The notes under the pieces: model-generated
Seen by the model: the letters and a program-made list of their open reading frames with translations, nothing else
What the model was told of the DNA's origin: nothing
The model's database searches: none
Translations under genes and position numbers: made by a program
DNA from: Cellvibrionaceae bacterium
Lineage (GTDB): Bacteria; Pseudomonadota; Gammaproteobacteria; Pseudomonadales; Cellvibrionaceae
Assembly (NCBI GenBank): GCA_021151825.1
Contig: JAGKWQ010000004.1
Span: 62,001-126,000 of the forward strand
DNA length: 64,000 nt
Reading direction: 5' to 3'
Shown: piece by piece, positions 1 through 7,783 of the stretch
Layout of the letters: each line of letters begins with the position of its first letter
Numbering within the stretch: position 1 is the stretch's first letter

Positions 1-229
1 TTTCAGTGAAATTAGTATCAAAAAACTTGCTGTAGTCAACTTTGCTATTGCTGAGGTTTGAGGATGTAAAAACACAGTCGACAAATTTGCACTTATAAAA
101 GCGAACATTTGAAAAGTTACACTGTTCAAATACGCAGTTTTCGAAAATTACTTCGGTGAACGATTCGTCAGCAGTTTCGATGTGCTTGAATGTTTTGGAA
201 AAATATTCGCTGTGGTTTTCTAGAGCCAT
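1..229 (-). CDS. Pentapeptide-repeat protein, N-terminal part (cut by window edge)
   Basis: Reading leftward from the ATG at 229 gives an open frame that runs off the window without a stop. After about 28 residues the translation falls into five-residue steps with aromatic or aliphatic centres (for example FENCVFEQCNFSNVRF, then FYKCKF, VDCVF, SNLSNSKV). This is the A(D/N)LXX-like pattern of pentapeptide repeats, which fold as a right-handed quadrilateral beta helix. There is no signal peptide, so it is probably cytoplasmic. The family has many roles and no specific function can be given. It lies 146 bp downstream of the ATPase gene on the same strand and could be co-transcribed. Confidence 0.7.
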   Translation of the reverse strand, partial: MALENHSEYFSKTFKHIETADESFTEVIFENCVFEQCNFSNVRFYKCKFVDCVFTSSNLSNSKVDYSKFFDTNFTE

Positions 230-375
230 GACTGTTGTTCATCTGTGCAATGTAAGAAATGATGGCCCTCTGCGACTGCCTGACCGGAAGGAATATTCTC
301 ACGTAGGATGATGAAAAAACAGTCTTGTTTTATGGGCTTTTTTGTGAGCAATCGGTAAGTAGTTTGCCGATCCAG

Positions 376-1062
376 TTACTGCTTCAGCTTATCAAATTGC
401 ACATAATTACTTTTTAACCATACCCGCACGCGTGAGCGCTCAATAATATTCATGATCTCGGTATTATTTGCCGCGGCCCAAAAACTGGTATTACTAAAAT
501 CAATCCGTGCTGCCAGTTGCGGTTGTAGCTTTACCAGAGCAATAAAAATAGCACCTCGGTCTGCGGCTTTTTGGTAGGTGGCTGACTTTTCAAAATGTTC
601 GAAGCATTCGCCACGCCCCAGGTTAGTTACTACCACCAATTTTATAAAATCCTGCTGATAGCGATCTAATAAATTATTGAGTAACTCCACAGAGTCAGCG
701 CCATCATCCATCACGTGCCAGAGGTATACTTGTTTACCTAAGTCTTGCAATAATGCCAGAGCATCGCTTTCGTCAATCCATTTTCCCAAACGAATAGATG
801 TTTGTGCTGCAAGGTCAACAATTAAGTCACTGTCCGGGTTTTCCTGCGCGAGAATCACCAGTTGATCGAGACTGTCATAGTCATCGATAACTAAGGGGGC
901 GGAAAACTCTTTATAAAAGCGCGAAAAAGTTCGATGGGATTGATCGGAATCAAAACCAATAAAAGGTGTACCTGCATCGATTAAATATTGTGCCAATAAT
1001 CGTGAGGTCATGGATTTTCCCACCCCGCCTTTTTCACCGCCGACAAAATGCACGTTACTCAT
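376..1062 (-). CDS. ParA/MinD-superfamily P-loop ATPase, MobD-like, orphan
   Basis: A 228-residue cytoplasmic protein opening with the deviant Walker A motif GGEKGGVGKS (residues 8-17). A second motif, FDSDQSHRTFSRFY, lies near residue 38, and the Walker B-like stretch DLIVDLAAQ near residue 80. The arrangement resembles the short ParA-like ATPases linked to plasmid mobilisation (MobD/StbC type) more than chromosomal ParA or MinD. No ParB, relaxase or plasmid gene is nearby, so a partition or mobilisation role is not supported by context. The start is the ATG at 1062, right before the conserved motif. The minD at 28 kb is a separate protein. Confidence 0.7.
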   Translation of the reverse strand: MSNVHFVGGEKGGVGKSMTSRLLAQYLIDAGTPFIGFDSDQSHRTFSRFYKEFSAPLVIDDYDSLDQLVILAQENPDSDLIVDLAAQTSIRLGKWIDESDALALLQDLGKQVYLWHVMDDGADSVELLNNLLDRYQQDFIKLVVVTNLGRGECFEHFEKSATYQKAADRGAIFIALVKLQPQLAARIDFSNTSFWAAANNTEIMNIIERSRVRVWLKSNYVQFDKLKQ

Positions 1063-1230
1063 TGTTGGTTCCTTGTTGCAGAGAGGTAAAAATTTTATAC
1101 CACGACTTTATCACAGGTGCTGTGACATTTTCGCGGCGCCCTAAAAAGAGGCGCATTGTTGTGATTGGTCAATCGTGGGGCACGGATGGGGATGGCGGCA
1201 AACGGCGGATACAATTTTTATAAAAAGGAA

Positions 1231-1263
1231 ACAATAAAAAAGGGCGCAATTATGTGCGCCCTT
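1231..1263 (-). terminator. Rho-independent terminator of cysK
   Basis: A 9-bp stem (1240-1248 with 1255-1263, sequence AAGGGCGCA/TGCGCCCTT) with a 6-nt loop, followed on the minus strand by a T run. It sits 8 bp after the cysK stop. Confidence 0.85.
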
Positions 1264-1270
1264 ACGAAGA

Positions 1271-2182
1271 TTAAAATAAATCTTCAATCGATAAATAACG
1301 CTCACCAGTATCGTAACTGAAAATAATAACGCGGCTACCGGGTTTAAATTCATTTTGCTTTTGTGCGACGGCAGCGAGTGTTGCGCCGGAAGAAATGCCG
1401 ACAAAAATACCTTCTTTCAGCGCGCACTGGCGAGTCATATCAAACGCCGCCTCTTCACTCACCAATACAGTTCCATCAAGTGTGTCTTTATTTAACACCT
1501 GGGGAATAAAGCCGGCGCCTACACCCTGGATGCGATGCAACCCTTTTTGGCCGCCGCTAATCACGGGTGATTTTTCCGGTTCCACTGCAAGTGTTTTTAG
1601 GTGTGGAAATTTTTCTTTTAGCACTTCACTGCAGCCGGTGATGTGGCCGCCGGTACCTACACCGGTAATCAGGTAATCAACGCCTTCCGGAAAGTCGGCG
1701 AGAATTTCTTGCGCAGTCGTGTTGCGGTGTACTTCTACGTTGGCGGGATTGTTGAATTGTTGCGGCATCCAACTGTTGGGGTTTTCCGCAAGTAATTCAG
1801 TGGCTTTGGCGATACAGCCACCCATGCCGAGTTCCTTGGGTGTCAACACCAGTTCTGCACCTAACGCTTTCATATTTTTGCGGCGTTCAACGGACATGGA
1901 TTCAGGCATGGTGAGAATCAGGCGGTAGCCTTTTACTGCACAAACCAGCGCCAGACCAATACCGGTGTTGCCGGATGTGGGTTCAATAATGACGGAATCT
2001 TTATTGATGAGGCCTTTCGCTTCTGCGTCTTCAATCATTGCAAGGGCGATACGATCTTTAATACTGGAACCCGGATTAAAGCGTTCGACTTTCATCCAGA
2101 CTTCGATATCGCTGCGAAATAAATGGTTGATGCGAACGTGAGGTGTGTTACCTATGGTTTGTAAAATGTTATCAACTTTCAT
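1271..2182 (-). CDS. cysK: Cysteine synthase (O-acetylserine sulfhydrylase)
   Basis: PLP-dependent enzyme making L-cysteine from O-acetylserine and sulfide in the cytoplasm. The 303 residues hold the PLP lysine in NPGSSIKDR (K42), the substrate loop PTSGNTGIGLA (about 68-78), the phosphate-binding GVGTGGHITG (about 175) and the late ISSGA motif. The stretch HRIQGVGAGFIP matches CysK rather than CysM, whose family diverges there. It is slightly shorter at the C terminus than E. coli CysK. A single-gene unit is likely: it has its own terminator and a perfect 15-bp palindrome just upstream of the start. CysM cannot be fully excluded. Confidence 0.9.
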   Translation of the reverse strand: MKVDNILQTIGNTPHVRINHLFRSDIEVWMKVERFNPGSSIKDRIALAMIEDAEAKGLINKDSVIIEPTSGNTGIGLALVCAVKGYRLILTMPESMSVERRKNMKALGAELVLTPKELGMGGCIAKATELLAENPNSWMPQQFNNPANVEVHRNTTAQEILADFPEGVDYLITGVGTGGHITGCSEVLKEKFPHLKTLAVEPEKSPVISGGQKGLHRIQGVGAGFIPQVLNKDTLDGTVLVSEEAAFDMTRQCALKEGIFVGISSGATLAAVAQKQNEFKPGSRVIIFSYDTGERYLSIEDLF

Positions 2183-2201
2183 GATGTTCCCTGCGAGTTA
2201 T

Positions 2202-2216
2202 GCTTGCACTGCAAGC
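2202..2216. promoter_or_regulatory. Perfect palindrome upstream of cysK
   Basis: GCTTGCACTGCAAGC has 7-bp arms around one base and lies 20 bp upstream of the cysK ATG. The position suits an operator or a 5'-UTR hairpin. No known regulator was matched. Confidence 0.4.
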
Positions 2217-2270
2217 GTTAACGAATAAATTTTAAAAATACTACGATAGTGTAGCGAATGCGGGGCATAA

Positions 2271-2297
2271 AAAAAGCCGCATTGTGAGCGGCTTTTT
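2271..2297 (-). terminator. Terminator of the PEP-CTERM gene
   Basis: The arms AAAAAGCCGC and GCGGCTTTTT surround a 7-nt loop. The A/T flanks make it potentially bidirectional, but the only gene running into it is the minus-strand gene ending at 2318. Confidence 0.85.
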
Positions 2298-2317
2298 AAA
2301 TGACGGCTGTAAAAAGT

Positions 2318-3325
2318 TTATGCGTGTTTTCGACGAATCAGCATCAGTGCGAGTAAACCCGCGACCAATAACAACAGGGATGAGGGTTCCGGTACTTTCA
2401 CTACCGGTGGTGTTACTGGTGGTGGCTCAACCGGTGGTACAAAAAAGCCATCCCACATATTCGCTTGCGCACCCCAACCGCCGGTCCAGGATTTTGCGAT
2501 AACCTGGCCACTCAAATCGCCGTGTAAAAAATTGAAGTTTGCATTGGGTGCCAGGATATTGCCCTTCAGGCCGCCGCTAAATGTAATGTTTTCTGCTTCA
2601 AAGAAGTTGTAAATGATATGGCTGGCAGCCAGATCCAATGCATCATAACTTTCGCGGCTACCGTAATTAAGGGAGTCGAAAGTGATGTTTTTGCCGCTGA
2701 CGTTGATAATCAGTGTGTCATTTCTGTCCAGACCATCGGCGGTTAAATCAGTCGCATTAGCCAGCATTTGACCGGTGATATTGGCTACATAAACGTCTTT
2801 ATCCGCAATGCCATCCAGCAGCAACCAGTTGCTGTATTTGAATTCCAGCCCGCCGGTATTGCTCTGGGTTGCCAGCGATTTGGAAAGGTCGGTCAGTTGA
2901 TTGAAGGCGCTGTTGAAATCGATCGGTGTACCTTTGGTGGTGGTGCCTGCCACTGCGTTTTTACTGGAGCCGGCGGTGAGTTCGCCACCCAGAATCAGGT
3001 TGCCTTTAACATTGCCCCAGGCGTAACTCGCTGTGGTCAAGTTACCGCCCACTACCAGAACGTCAGAGTAGCTGCTGCCAGTATCTTTCCAGAACTGGAT
3101 GCCATCGCGGTGGGTGTTGGGCTCATAGTTCACGCCCACATCGTACTGGCCGATATTGGCGTTGCCACCTATGGCGATTTTGCCTTGGGAGTCCGCACCA
3201 GGCTGGGTGAAATTCTCTTTAATAAAAAGGTTGTAACCTTTTGCCGCGCCCAGATCGATACTAATGGCATTGGCGTGAGAAGCAGCTAGTGCCAGGGCGA
3301 AAACTGCAGAAACTTGCTTGAGCAT
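2318..3325 (-). CDS. Choice-of-anchor A family protein with PEP-CTERM sorting signal
   Basis: Exported surface protein. From the ATG at 3325 it has a signal peptide (MLKQVSAVFALALAASHANA), then a choice-of-anchor A (collagen-binding-like) domain over roughly residues 22-290. A proline-rich linker (PPVEPPPVTPPV) follows, then a C-terminal PEP-CTERM signal: VPEPSS, a hydrophobic helix and RRKHA. In known systems exosortase cuts such tails and the protein is attached to, or moves through, an exopolysaccharide-related route. A TTG-initiated frame starts 36 bp upstream; the ATG is preferred because the signal peptide begins there, but neither has a good ribosome-binding site. No exosortase gene lies in this window. 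Confidence 0.85.
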   Translation of the reverse strand: MLKQVSAVFALALAASHANAISIDLGAAKGYNLFIKENFTQPGADSQGKIAIGGNANIGQYDVGVNYEPNTHRDGIQFWKDTGSSYSDVLVVGGNLTTASYAWGNVKGNLILGGELTAGSSKNAVAGTTTKGTPIDFNSAFNQLTDLSKSLATQSNTGGLEFKYSNWLLLDGIADKDVYVANITGQMLANATDLTADGLDRNDTLIINVSGKNITFDSLNYGSRESYDALDLAASHIIYNFFEAENITFSGGLKGNILAPNANFNFLHGDLSGQVIAKSWTGGWGAQANMWDGFFVPPVEPPPVTPPVVKVPEPSSLLLLVAGLLALMLIRRKHA

Positions 3326-3492
3326 ATATGCGAACCAGTTCACAAAATTTATGTGATGCAAGTCTAGGTTGAAATCTGAGCAAGCTCAAGCCATCGCACT
3401 ATAAAAATTTTTCAGCTTGTTTGGATTGGTTATAAACAGCGCAATAAATGGGCGGTAAACGAGAGGCATGGTTATAAACCGTGCCTTTATTA

Positions 3493-4602
3493 TTAGTCGA
3501 GGCGCTTTTTAAAACGGGTTGCGGCAGCGAGCACGCCGAGAATCGTGAAACCAATTAACCACAATAGGTCTGGCCAGAGGTCATCAAGGGTGGCGCCGCG
3601 CAATACAATTGCCCGCACCATGCGAATGAAGTGAGTTGCGGGTAGGGCTTCGGCAATCCACTGGGCGGCATCCGGCATCCCTTCATAAGGAAACATAAAG
3701 CCGGATAGCAGGATGGAGGGTATTAACAGGAAAACCGTGAGTTGCATCGCCTGTAATTGGGTTTTGGCGATAGTTGAGATCAGCAAGCCCAGGGTCAAGC
3801 TGGCGCTGATAAACGCGAAAACGCCCAGCACTAATTGATCGAGACGGCCATTGATTGGTACATCAAAAATCAAATGCCCGAGGCCGAGGATGATCGCCAT
3901 CTGGATCAGGCCGACAAAAATATAGGGCACGATCTTGCCGATCATAATCTCGCTGGAATGGACTGGCGTGGTGATCAGCAATTCCAGGTTACCCCGCTCG
4001 CGCTCGCGCACTAACGCAGCCGAGGTAAACATCACCATCGTCATGGTGAGCACAATCGCCACCAACCCGGGAACAATATTCACCGCTGAGCGTCGCTCAG
4101 GGTTAAAAAATAGTGCTGTCTCAAAGGTGTTTTTCCGTACGGTGGTTTGTGCCTCGAAGCCACTGGCGAACGGCATTTGTTGCAGTGCAAGCAGGGCATT
4201 GCTGACCATGGTGTCGGAACCATCGATCAGCCATTGCGCGATGGGGCGATTGTCTTGCAGGCGCTGGCCAAAATCCTCGGGAATGACCAGAACGGCGTGG
4301 ACCTGGCCGCGGCGAATCGCATCTTCCCCCAGCTTGGGGGTTTGGTAGGTTTCACTAAAGCGCACAACCTGGGTGGCCTGGAGGTCGGCAATCAAGGAGC
4401 GCGCAACTTGCGTATGGCTTAAGTCCACCACGCCAACCGGCAAGTCGCGTACGTTGGTATTGATCGCAAACCCGAAGAGCAACAACTGGATCAGCGGCAC
4501 CATCACAATCATGCCGAACGTGGGGCGATCGCGAGTGAGCTGACGCAGCTCTTTAAAAACGATAGCGCCGATCCGCTGCAGGCTGCGACTCAATCCATTC
4601 AT
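3493..4602 (-). CDS. ABC-2 type transporter permease (YbhR/YbhS/YhhJ-like)
   Basis: A 369-residue inner-membrane permease. One N-terminal membrane helix (IVMVPLIQLLLFGFAI) is followed by a periplasmic loop of about 150 residues, then five helices. The motif RERERGNLELLITTPV before the second helix is typical of ABC-2 drug/lipid-type exporters. The start overlaps the end of the ATPase gene by 4 bp, so the two are translationally coupled. With the HlyD-like protein it forms an MFP-ATPase-permease exporter like E. coli YbhGFSR, here with one permease only. The substrate is unknown. Confidence 0.85.
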   Translation of the reverse strand: MNGLSRSLQRIGAIVFKELRQLTRDRPTFGMIVMVPLIQLLLFGFAINTNVRDLPVGVVDLSHTQVARSLIADLQATQVVRFSETYQTPKLGEDAIRRGQVHAVLVIPEDFGQRLQDNRPIAQWLIDGSDTMVSNALLALQQMPFASGFEAQTTVRKNTFETALFFNPERRSAVNIVPGLVAIVLTMTMVMFTSAALVRERERGNLELLITTPVHSSEIMIGKIVPYIFVGLIQMAIILGLGHLIFDVPINGRLDQLVLGVFAFISASLTLGLLISTIAKTQLQAMQLTVFLLIPSILLSGFMFPYEGMPDAAQWIAEALPATHFIRMVRAIVLRGATLDDLWPDLLWLIGFTILGVLAAATRFKKRLD

Positions 4603-5567
4603 TGCCGTGCGCCCCCGTTTTCACCGCCGGTGCAATGCACAAACACATCCTCCAGGCTGGGGCGCACCTGATGGATTTGGCGCTGGGCCACCAGTTCAGG
4701 GTGAGTTGCGCGCAACCAGCTTTCCGGTTCGTTGATTTCTTCTTTGATCAATACCCGTAAATGGGTGCCTTGTTGGGCGGTGGATACTATTTCCGGTAAT
4801 GCACTGAGTTGTTGTTTCAATAAGCGCAGATTTTCCCCGTCCACTTCCACGACGCTTGCGCCGAGGTCGCGCATCAATTGCGCCGGCGGACCATCGGCGC
4901 GTTTTACACCTGCTTCCATAATGGCGATGCCATGGCAGCGTTCTGCTTCATCCATGTAGTGGGTTGAAACCAGAATACTGGTGCCGGCATCGCAGAGGTC
5001 GAATAGCTTTTCCCAAAAGTCGCGACGGTTTTCCGGGTCTACCGCCGACGTGGGCTCGTCGAGGATCAATAACTCCGGTTGATGTAAGGTTGCTGCCGCT
5101 AATGCGAGGCGCTGTCGCTGGCCACCGCTCAATGCACCTGCCAAACGTTGTTTGCGTTCATTGAGTTGATAACGGCTGAGCTGCTGGTCGATGAGTTGTT
5201 TGCTTTGGTATTTGTCCAGGTTGTAAATCTGCGCCATAAAACGCAGGTTTTCCTGCACTGTGAGATCTTCGTAGAGCGAAAATTTTTGGGTCATATAGCC
5301 CAGGCGCCGACGCAATTGCTCAGCTTGGGCGGGAATTTCCATACCCAGCACACGCACTGAACCTTCGCTGGGTGTAAGTAAGCCGGTTATCAAACGCATG
5401 CTGGTAGATTTGCCGCAACCATTGGGGCCGAGGAAGCCGTAAATGGTTTTGGGCGGGATGCGAAGGTCGAGTTTGTCGACGGCAGTAAAATCACCGAAAC
5501 GACGGGTTAGGCCTACGGTCTCTATCGCCCATTCGTCGCTATCACTCGCAGAGTCAAACTCAGTCAT
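4599..5567 (-). CDS. ABC transporter ATP-binding protein (YbhF-like)
   Basis: A 322-residue cytoplasmic ATPase with Walker A GPNGCGKST (about residue 49), signature LSGGQRQRLALAAA (about 145) and Walker B LLILDEPTSAVDP (about 166), then the switch histidine in STHYMDEAERC. The C-terminal 90 residues form the accessory domain common to ABC-2 exporter ATPases. It is a single nucleotide-binding domain, whereas E. coli YbhF has two, so the working unit is probably a homodimer. It overlaps both neighbours (8 bp with the HlyD gene, 4 bp with the permease), which supports an operon. Confidence 0.87.
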   Translation of the reverse strand: MTEFDSASDSDEWAIETVGLTRRFGDFTAVDKLDLRIPPKTIYGFLGPNGCGKSTSMRLITGLLTPSEGSVRVLGMEIPAQAEQLRRRLGYMTQKFSLYEDLTVQENLRFMAQIYNLDKYQSKQLIDQQLSRYQLNERKQRLAGALSGGQRQRLALAAATLHQPELLILDEPTSAVDPENRRDFWEKLFDLCDAGTSILVSTHYMDEAERCHGIAIMEAGVKRADGPPAQLMRDLGASVVEVDGENLRLLKQQLSALPEIVSTAQQGTHLRVLIKEEINEPESWLRATHPELVAQRQIHQVRPSLEDVFVHCTGGENGGARQ

Positions 5568-6519
5568 GTGGTAGCTCGACTTGAACCGGTAAACCGCTGG
5601 GCAGTTCGTTTGCGCTGTCGGGTAATTGTACTTCCGCCAGATACATCAGGCGTGCGCGGTCCGTTGAGTTCAATGCGAAATAGGGGGTGAACGCGGCGTC
5701 TTGGGAAATCCAGCGCAACTTGCCGGTTTGGGGTTCGGCGAGCCCATCGATGTGCACTTGCAATTGCGCTCCGGTTTTAAGGTTTACGCGATGGGTTTCC
5801 GGAACATAAATACGCGCATAGGGCGCACCATCATCCAGCAAGGTTACAACGGCTTCGCCGACACTGGTACGCTCGCCTACATGTTTGGGTAAATGATCCA
5901 GCCGGGCGCGGCGCGTAGCGCGAATGCTTAATTCGCTCAAGTTATATTGCTCCAGCTCCAGCCCGGCTTTAGCGAGGGCAACTTGCGCTTCGGCCTGTTT
6001 TAAGTCTTCTTCGCGGGCGCCATTGGTTTGTAACAATAAATTCTCATGCGCGTTATCCAGATTGGCTTGTGCGGAATCGCGTTTGGCGCGGGCGCTGTCC
6101 AATTCTGCGGCACCGGCCAATTTGCGCGCGACGAGTGTCTGCGCGCGGTCAAAGGTTTTTTGCGCTTCGACCAGTTGCGCGTCTGCGCCCTGGACTTGCG
6201 AACGCGCGGCGGCAATATCTTCGGGGCGATTGCCGTTTTGCAGTTTGGTGAGATTGGCTTGCGCACTTTCCAGGCTGGCTTTGGCGCTGGCCACTAAAGC
6301 TTGCTGTCGACGATCATCCAATTGCAGCAACAAGTCGCCTTGGGCAACCAGCGTCCCCTCTGTTACCGGTAATTGGGTGATAATCTCGGCTGCTGTGGCC
6401 TTGAGGATAATCCGGTCTCGCTCGAGTGTGCCGAGTGCCAGGTGATTGTCGCGATCACTGCACGCTGTCAGCGCGAATAAAAAAACGAAAAGAAAATACA
6501 GGTTGGCACACAGTTTCAT
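5560..6519 (-). CDS. HlyD-family periplasmic adaptor lipoprotein of an ABC exporter
   Basis: Membrane fusion protein linking the inner-membrane ABC pump to an outer-membrane channel. From the ATG at 6519 the protein begins with a lipoprotein signal ending in LTAC. It continues with a biotinyl-lipoyl-like strand, a long coiled-coil hairpin (about residues 70-190, rich in Ala/Gln/Glu) and a beta-barrel domain. An earlier ATG at 6537 exists, but the AGGGA ribosome-binding site is placed for 6519 and the signal peptide starts there. It is the first gene of the three-gene exporter operon. No outer-membrane TolC partner is adjacent. Confidence 0.85.
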   Translation of the reverse strand: MKLCANLYFLFVFLFALTACSDRDNHLALGTLERDRIILKATAAEIITQLPVTEGTLVAQGDLLLQLDDRRQQALVASAKASLESAQANLTKLQNGNRPEDIAAARSQVQGADAQLVEAQKTFDRAQTLVARKLAGAAELDSARAKRDSAQANLDNAHENLLLQTNGAREEDLKQAEAQVALAKAGLELEQYNLSELSIRATRRARLDHLPKHVGERTSVGEAVVTLLDDGAPYARIYVPETHRVNLKTGAQLQVHIDGLAEPQTGKLRWISQDAAFTPYFALNSTDRARLMYLAEVQLPDSANELPSGLPVQVELPHD

Positions 6520-6730
6520 AACGAATCCCTGGGGCATTCCGGAAGTACAGAGTTTGCCAGAAAATCATTGCACAGGCACACACAACAGATTCACTAATTT
6601 GTTGCACTTCAACAAGGCTTCAACCTTAACAATTCACTACGCAGTGCTGATTGGCTGTGCATAGTGTGGCGATAGAATTTATGGCAGAATCCCCGCGTCC
6701 TAATTGTTTCTACTATCCAAGGAAATTCCC

Positions 6731-7144
6731 ATGCTTGAAACCACTTTGTCATCGCTCGACGGCTTGCCGCCTTTTCTCGCCTATTTTGCTGTGGCAATTG
6801 TATTGGTATTGATTTTTGTGCGCCTTTATACCTGGGTTACACCGCAAGATGAGTTGGCGTTGATTCGCGCAAATAATCCGGCTGCTGCATTGGCGTTTGG
6901 TGGTGCATTGATAGGGTTTGCTTTGCCATTGTCCAGCGCGATCACTCATTCATTATCATTAGCGGATTGCGCAATCTGGGGCGCTGTGGCGCTGGTCGTG
7001 CAAGTATTAACATTCGTGGTATTGCGCTTGAGTCTCAAGCAATTGCCCGAGCGAATTAACAACGGCGAAATTGCCACCGGAATTTTATCAGCGGCTACTG
7101 CAATTGCGGTGGGGCTGATTAACGCTGCGTGTATGAGCTATTAA
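6731..7144 (+). CDS. DUF350 inner-membrane protein (YjfL/UPF0719 family)
   Basis: A 137-residue protein with four predicted membrane helices. An AAGGAA ribosome-binding site precedes the ATG at 6731; an in-frame ATG at 6704 lacks one. The family's conserved small-residue helix AALAFGGALIGFALPLSSA is present. Its function is unknown. It starts a three-gene unit with a DUF1190 lipoprotein and a glutathionylspermidine-synthase-like protein, the same order as E. coli yjfL-yjfM-yjfC. Confidence 0.8.
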   Translation: MLETTLSSLDGLPPFLAYFAVAIVLVLIFVRLYTWVTPQDELALIRANNPAAALAFGGALIGFALPLSSAITHSLSLADCAIWGAVALVVQVLTFVVLRLSLKQLPERINNGEIATGILSAATAIAVGLINAACMSY

Positions 7145-7189
7145 TTTTTTACAGTAATCCTTTTACTGAACCCTTTTCTCAGGAACAAG

Positions 7190-7780
7190 ATGATGAAACG
7201 AAGTAAAAAAGCTGCTCTGGTTTTAATGGTTCCCGCTACCACGTTATTACTCGCCGGCTGTGGTGAAGAGCGCGAGCAAGCATTGGTATATGAGTCGCCA
7301 AGTGAATGTGCTGCAGCCTCATTCAATACGCCTGAGCAATGCAAGGCCGATTACGATGCAGCAAAAGCATTGCATCCACAAGTTGCCCCTAAATATGTTT
7401 CCAAAGAAGAATGTGAAACCGATTTTGGCTCCGGCAATTGTGAAACTGCACCGCAACAAACCACATCGGGTAGCAGTGTTTTTATGCCGATGATGATGGG
7501 ATATTTAATGGGGCAAATGATGAACCGCGGTGCGGTGCCGCAAAATCTCCAGCAGCCCGCTGCTGCCAATACTTCCAAAGTTCCTACTCAGCCTTTGTAT
7601 AAGTCGCGCGATGATCGCGCCACTTTTCGCACCGCGACTAATAGTCCGGTAGCCGGTGGCATTGGTCCTATCAATTTAAAACCTTCGCAAGTACAGCCTC
7701 AAGCTGGTCAATTGGTGCGTCGCGGTGGTTTTGGTTCACAAGCGGCGAATCGCACTCCAGCAACCGGTTTTGGCGGTTAA
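7190..7780 (+). CDS. DUF1190 lipoprotein (YjfM/YgiB family)
   Basis: The lipoprotein signal ends in LLLAGC (Cys at about residue 24). A cysteine-rich domain follows with repeated short Cys-containing segments (SECAAASFNTPEQCKADY, KEECETDFGSGNCE). After this comes a Met/Gly-rich stretch (FMPMMMGYLMGQMMNRG) and a low-complexity tail ending FGSQAANRTPATGFGG. This is the family architecture; the function is unknown. Two ATGs in tandem (7190, 7193) follow an AGGA site, and 7193 has the better spacing. It lies 3 bp before the next gene, so co-translation is likely. Confidence 0.8.
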   Translation: MMKRSKKAALVLMVPATTLLLAGCGEEREQALVYESPSECAAASFNTPEQCKADYDAAKALHPQVAPKYVSKEECETDFGSGNCETAPQQTTSGSSVFMPMMMGYLMGQMMNRGAVPQNLQQPAAANTSKVPTQPLYKSRDDRATFRTATNSPVAGGIGPINLKPSQVQPQAGQLVRRGGFGSQAANRTPATGFGG

Positions 7781-7783
7781 TGG

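Noticed and set aside
2768..3289. 173-codon plus-strand frame
   Set aside because: Antisense to the PEP-CTERM gene, no ribosome-binding site.
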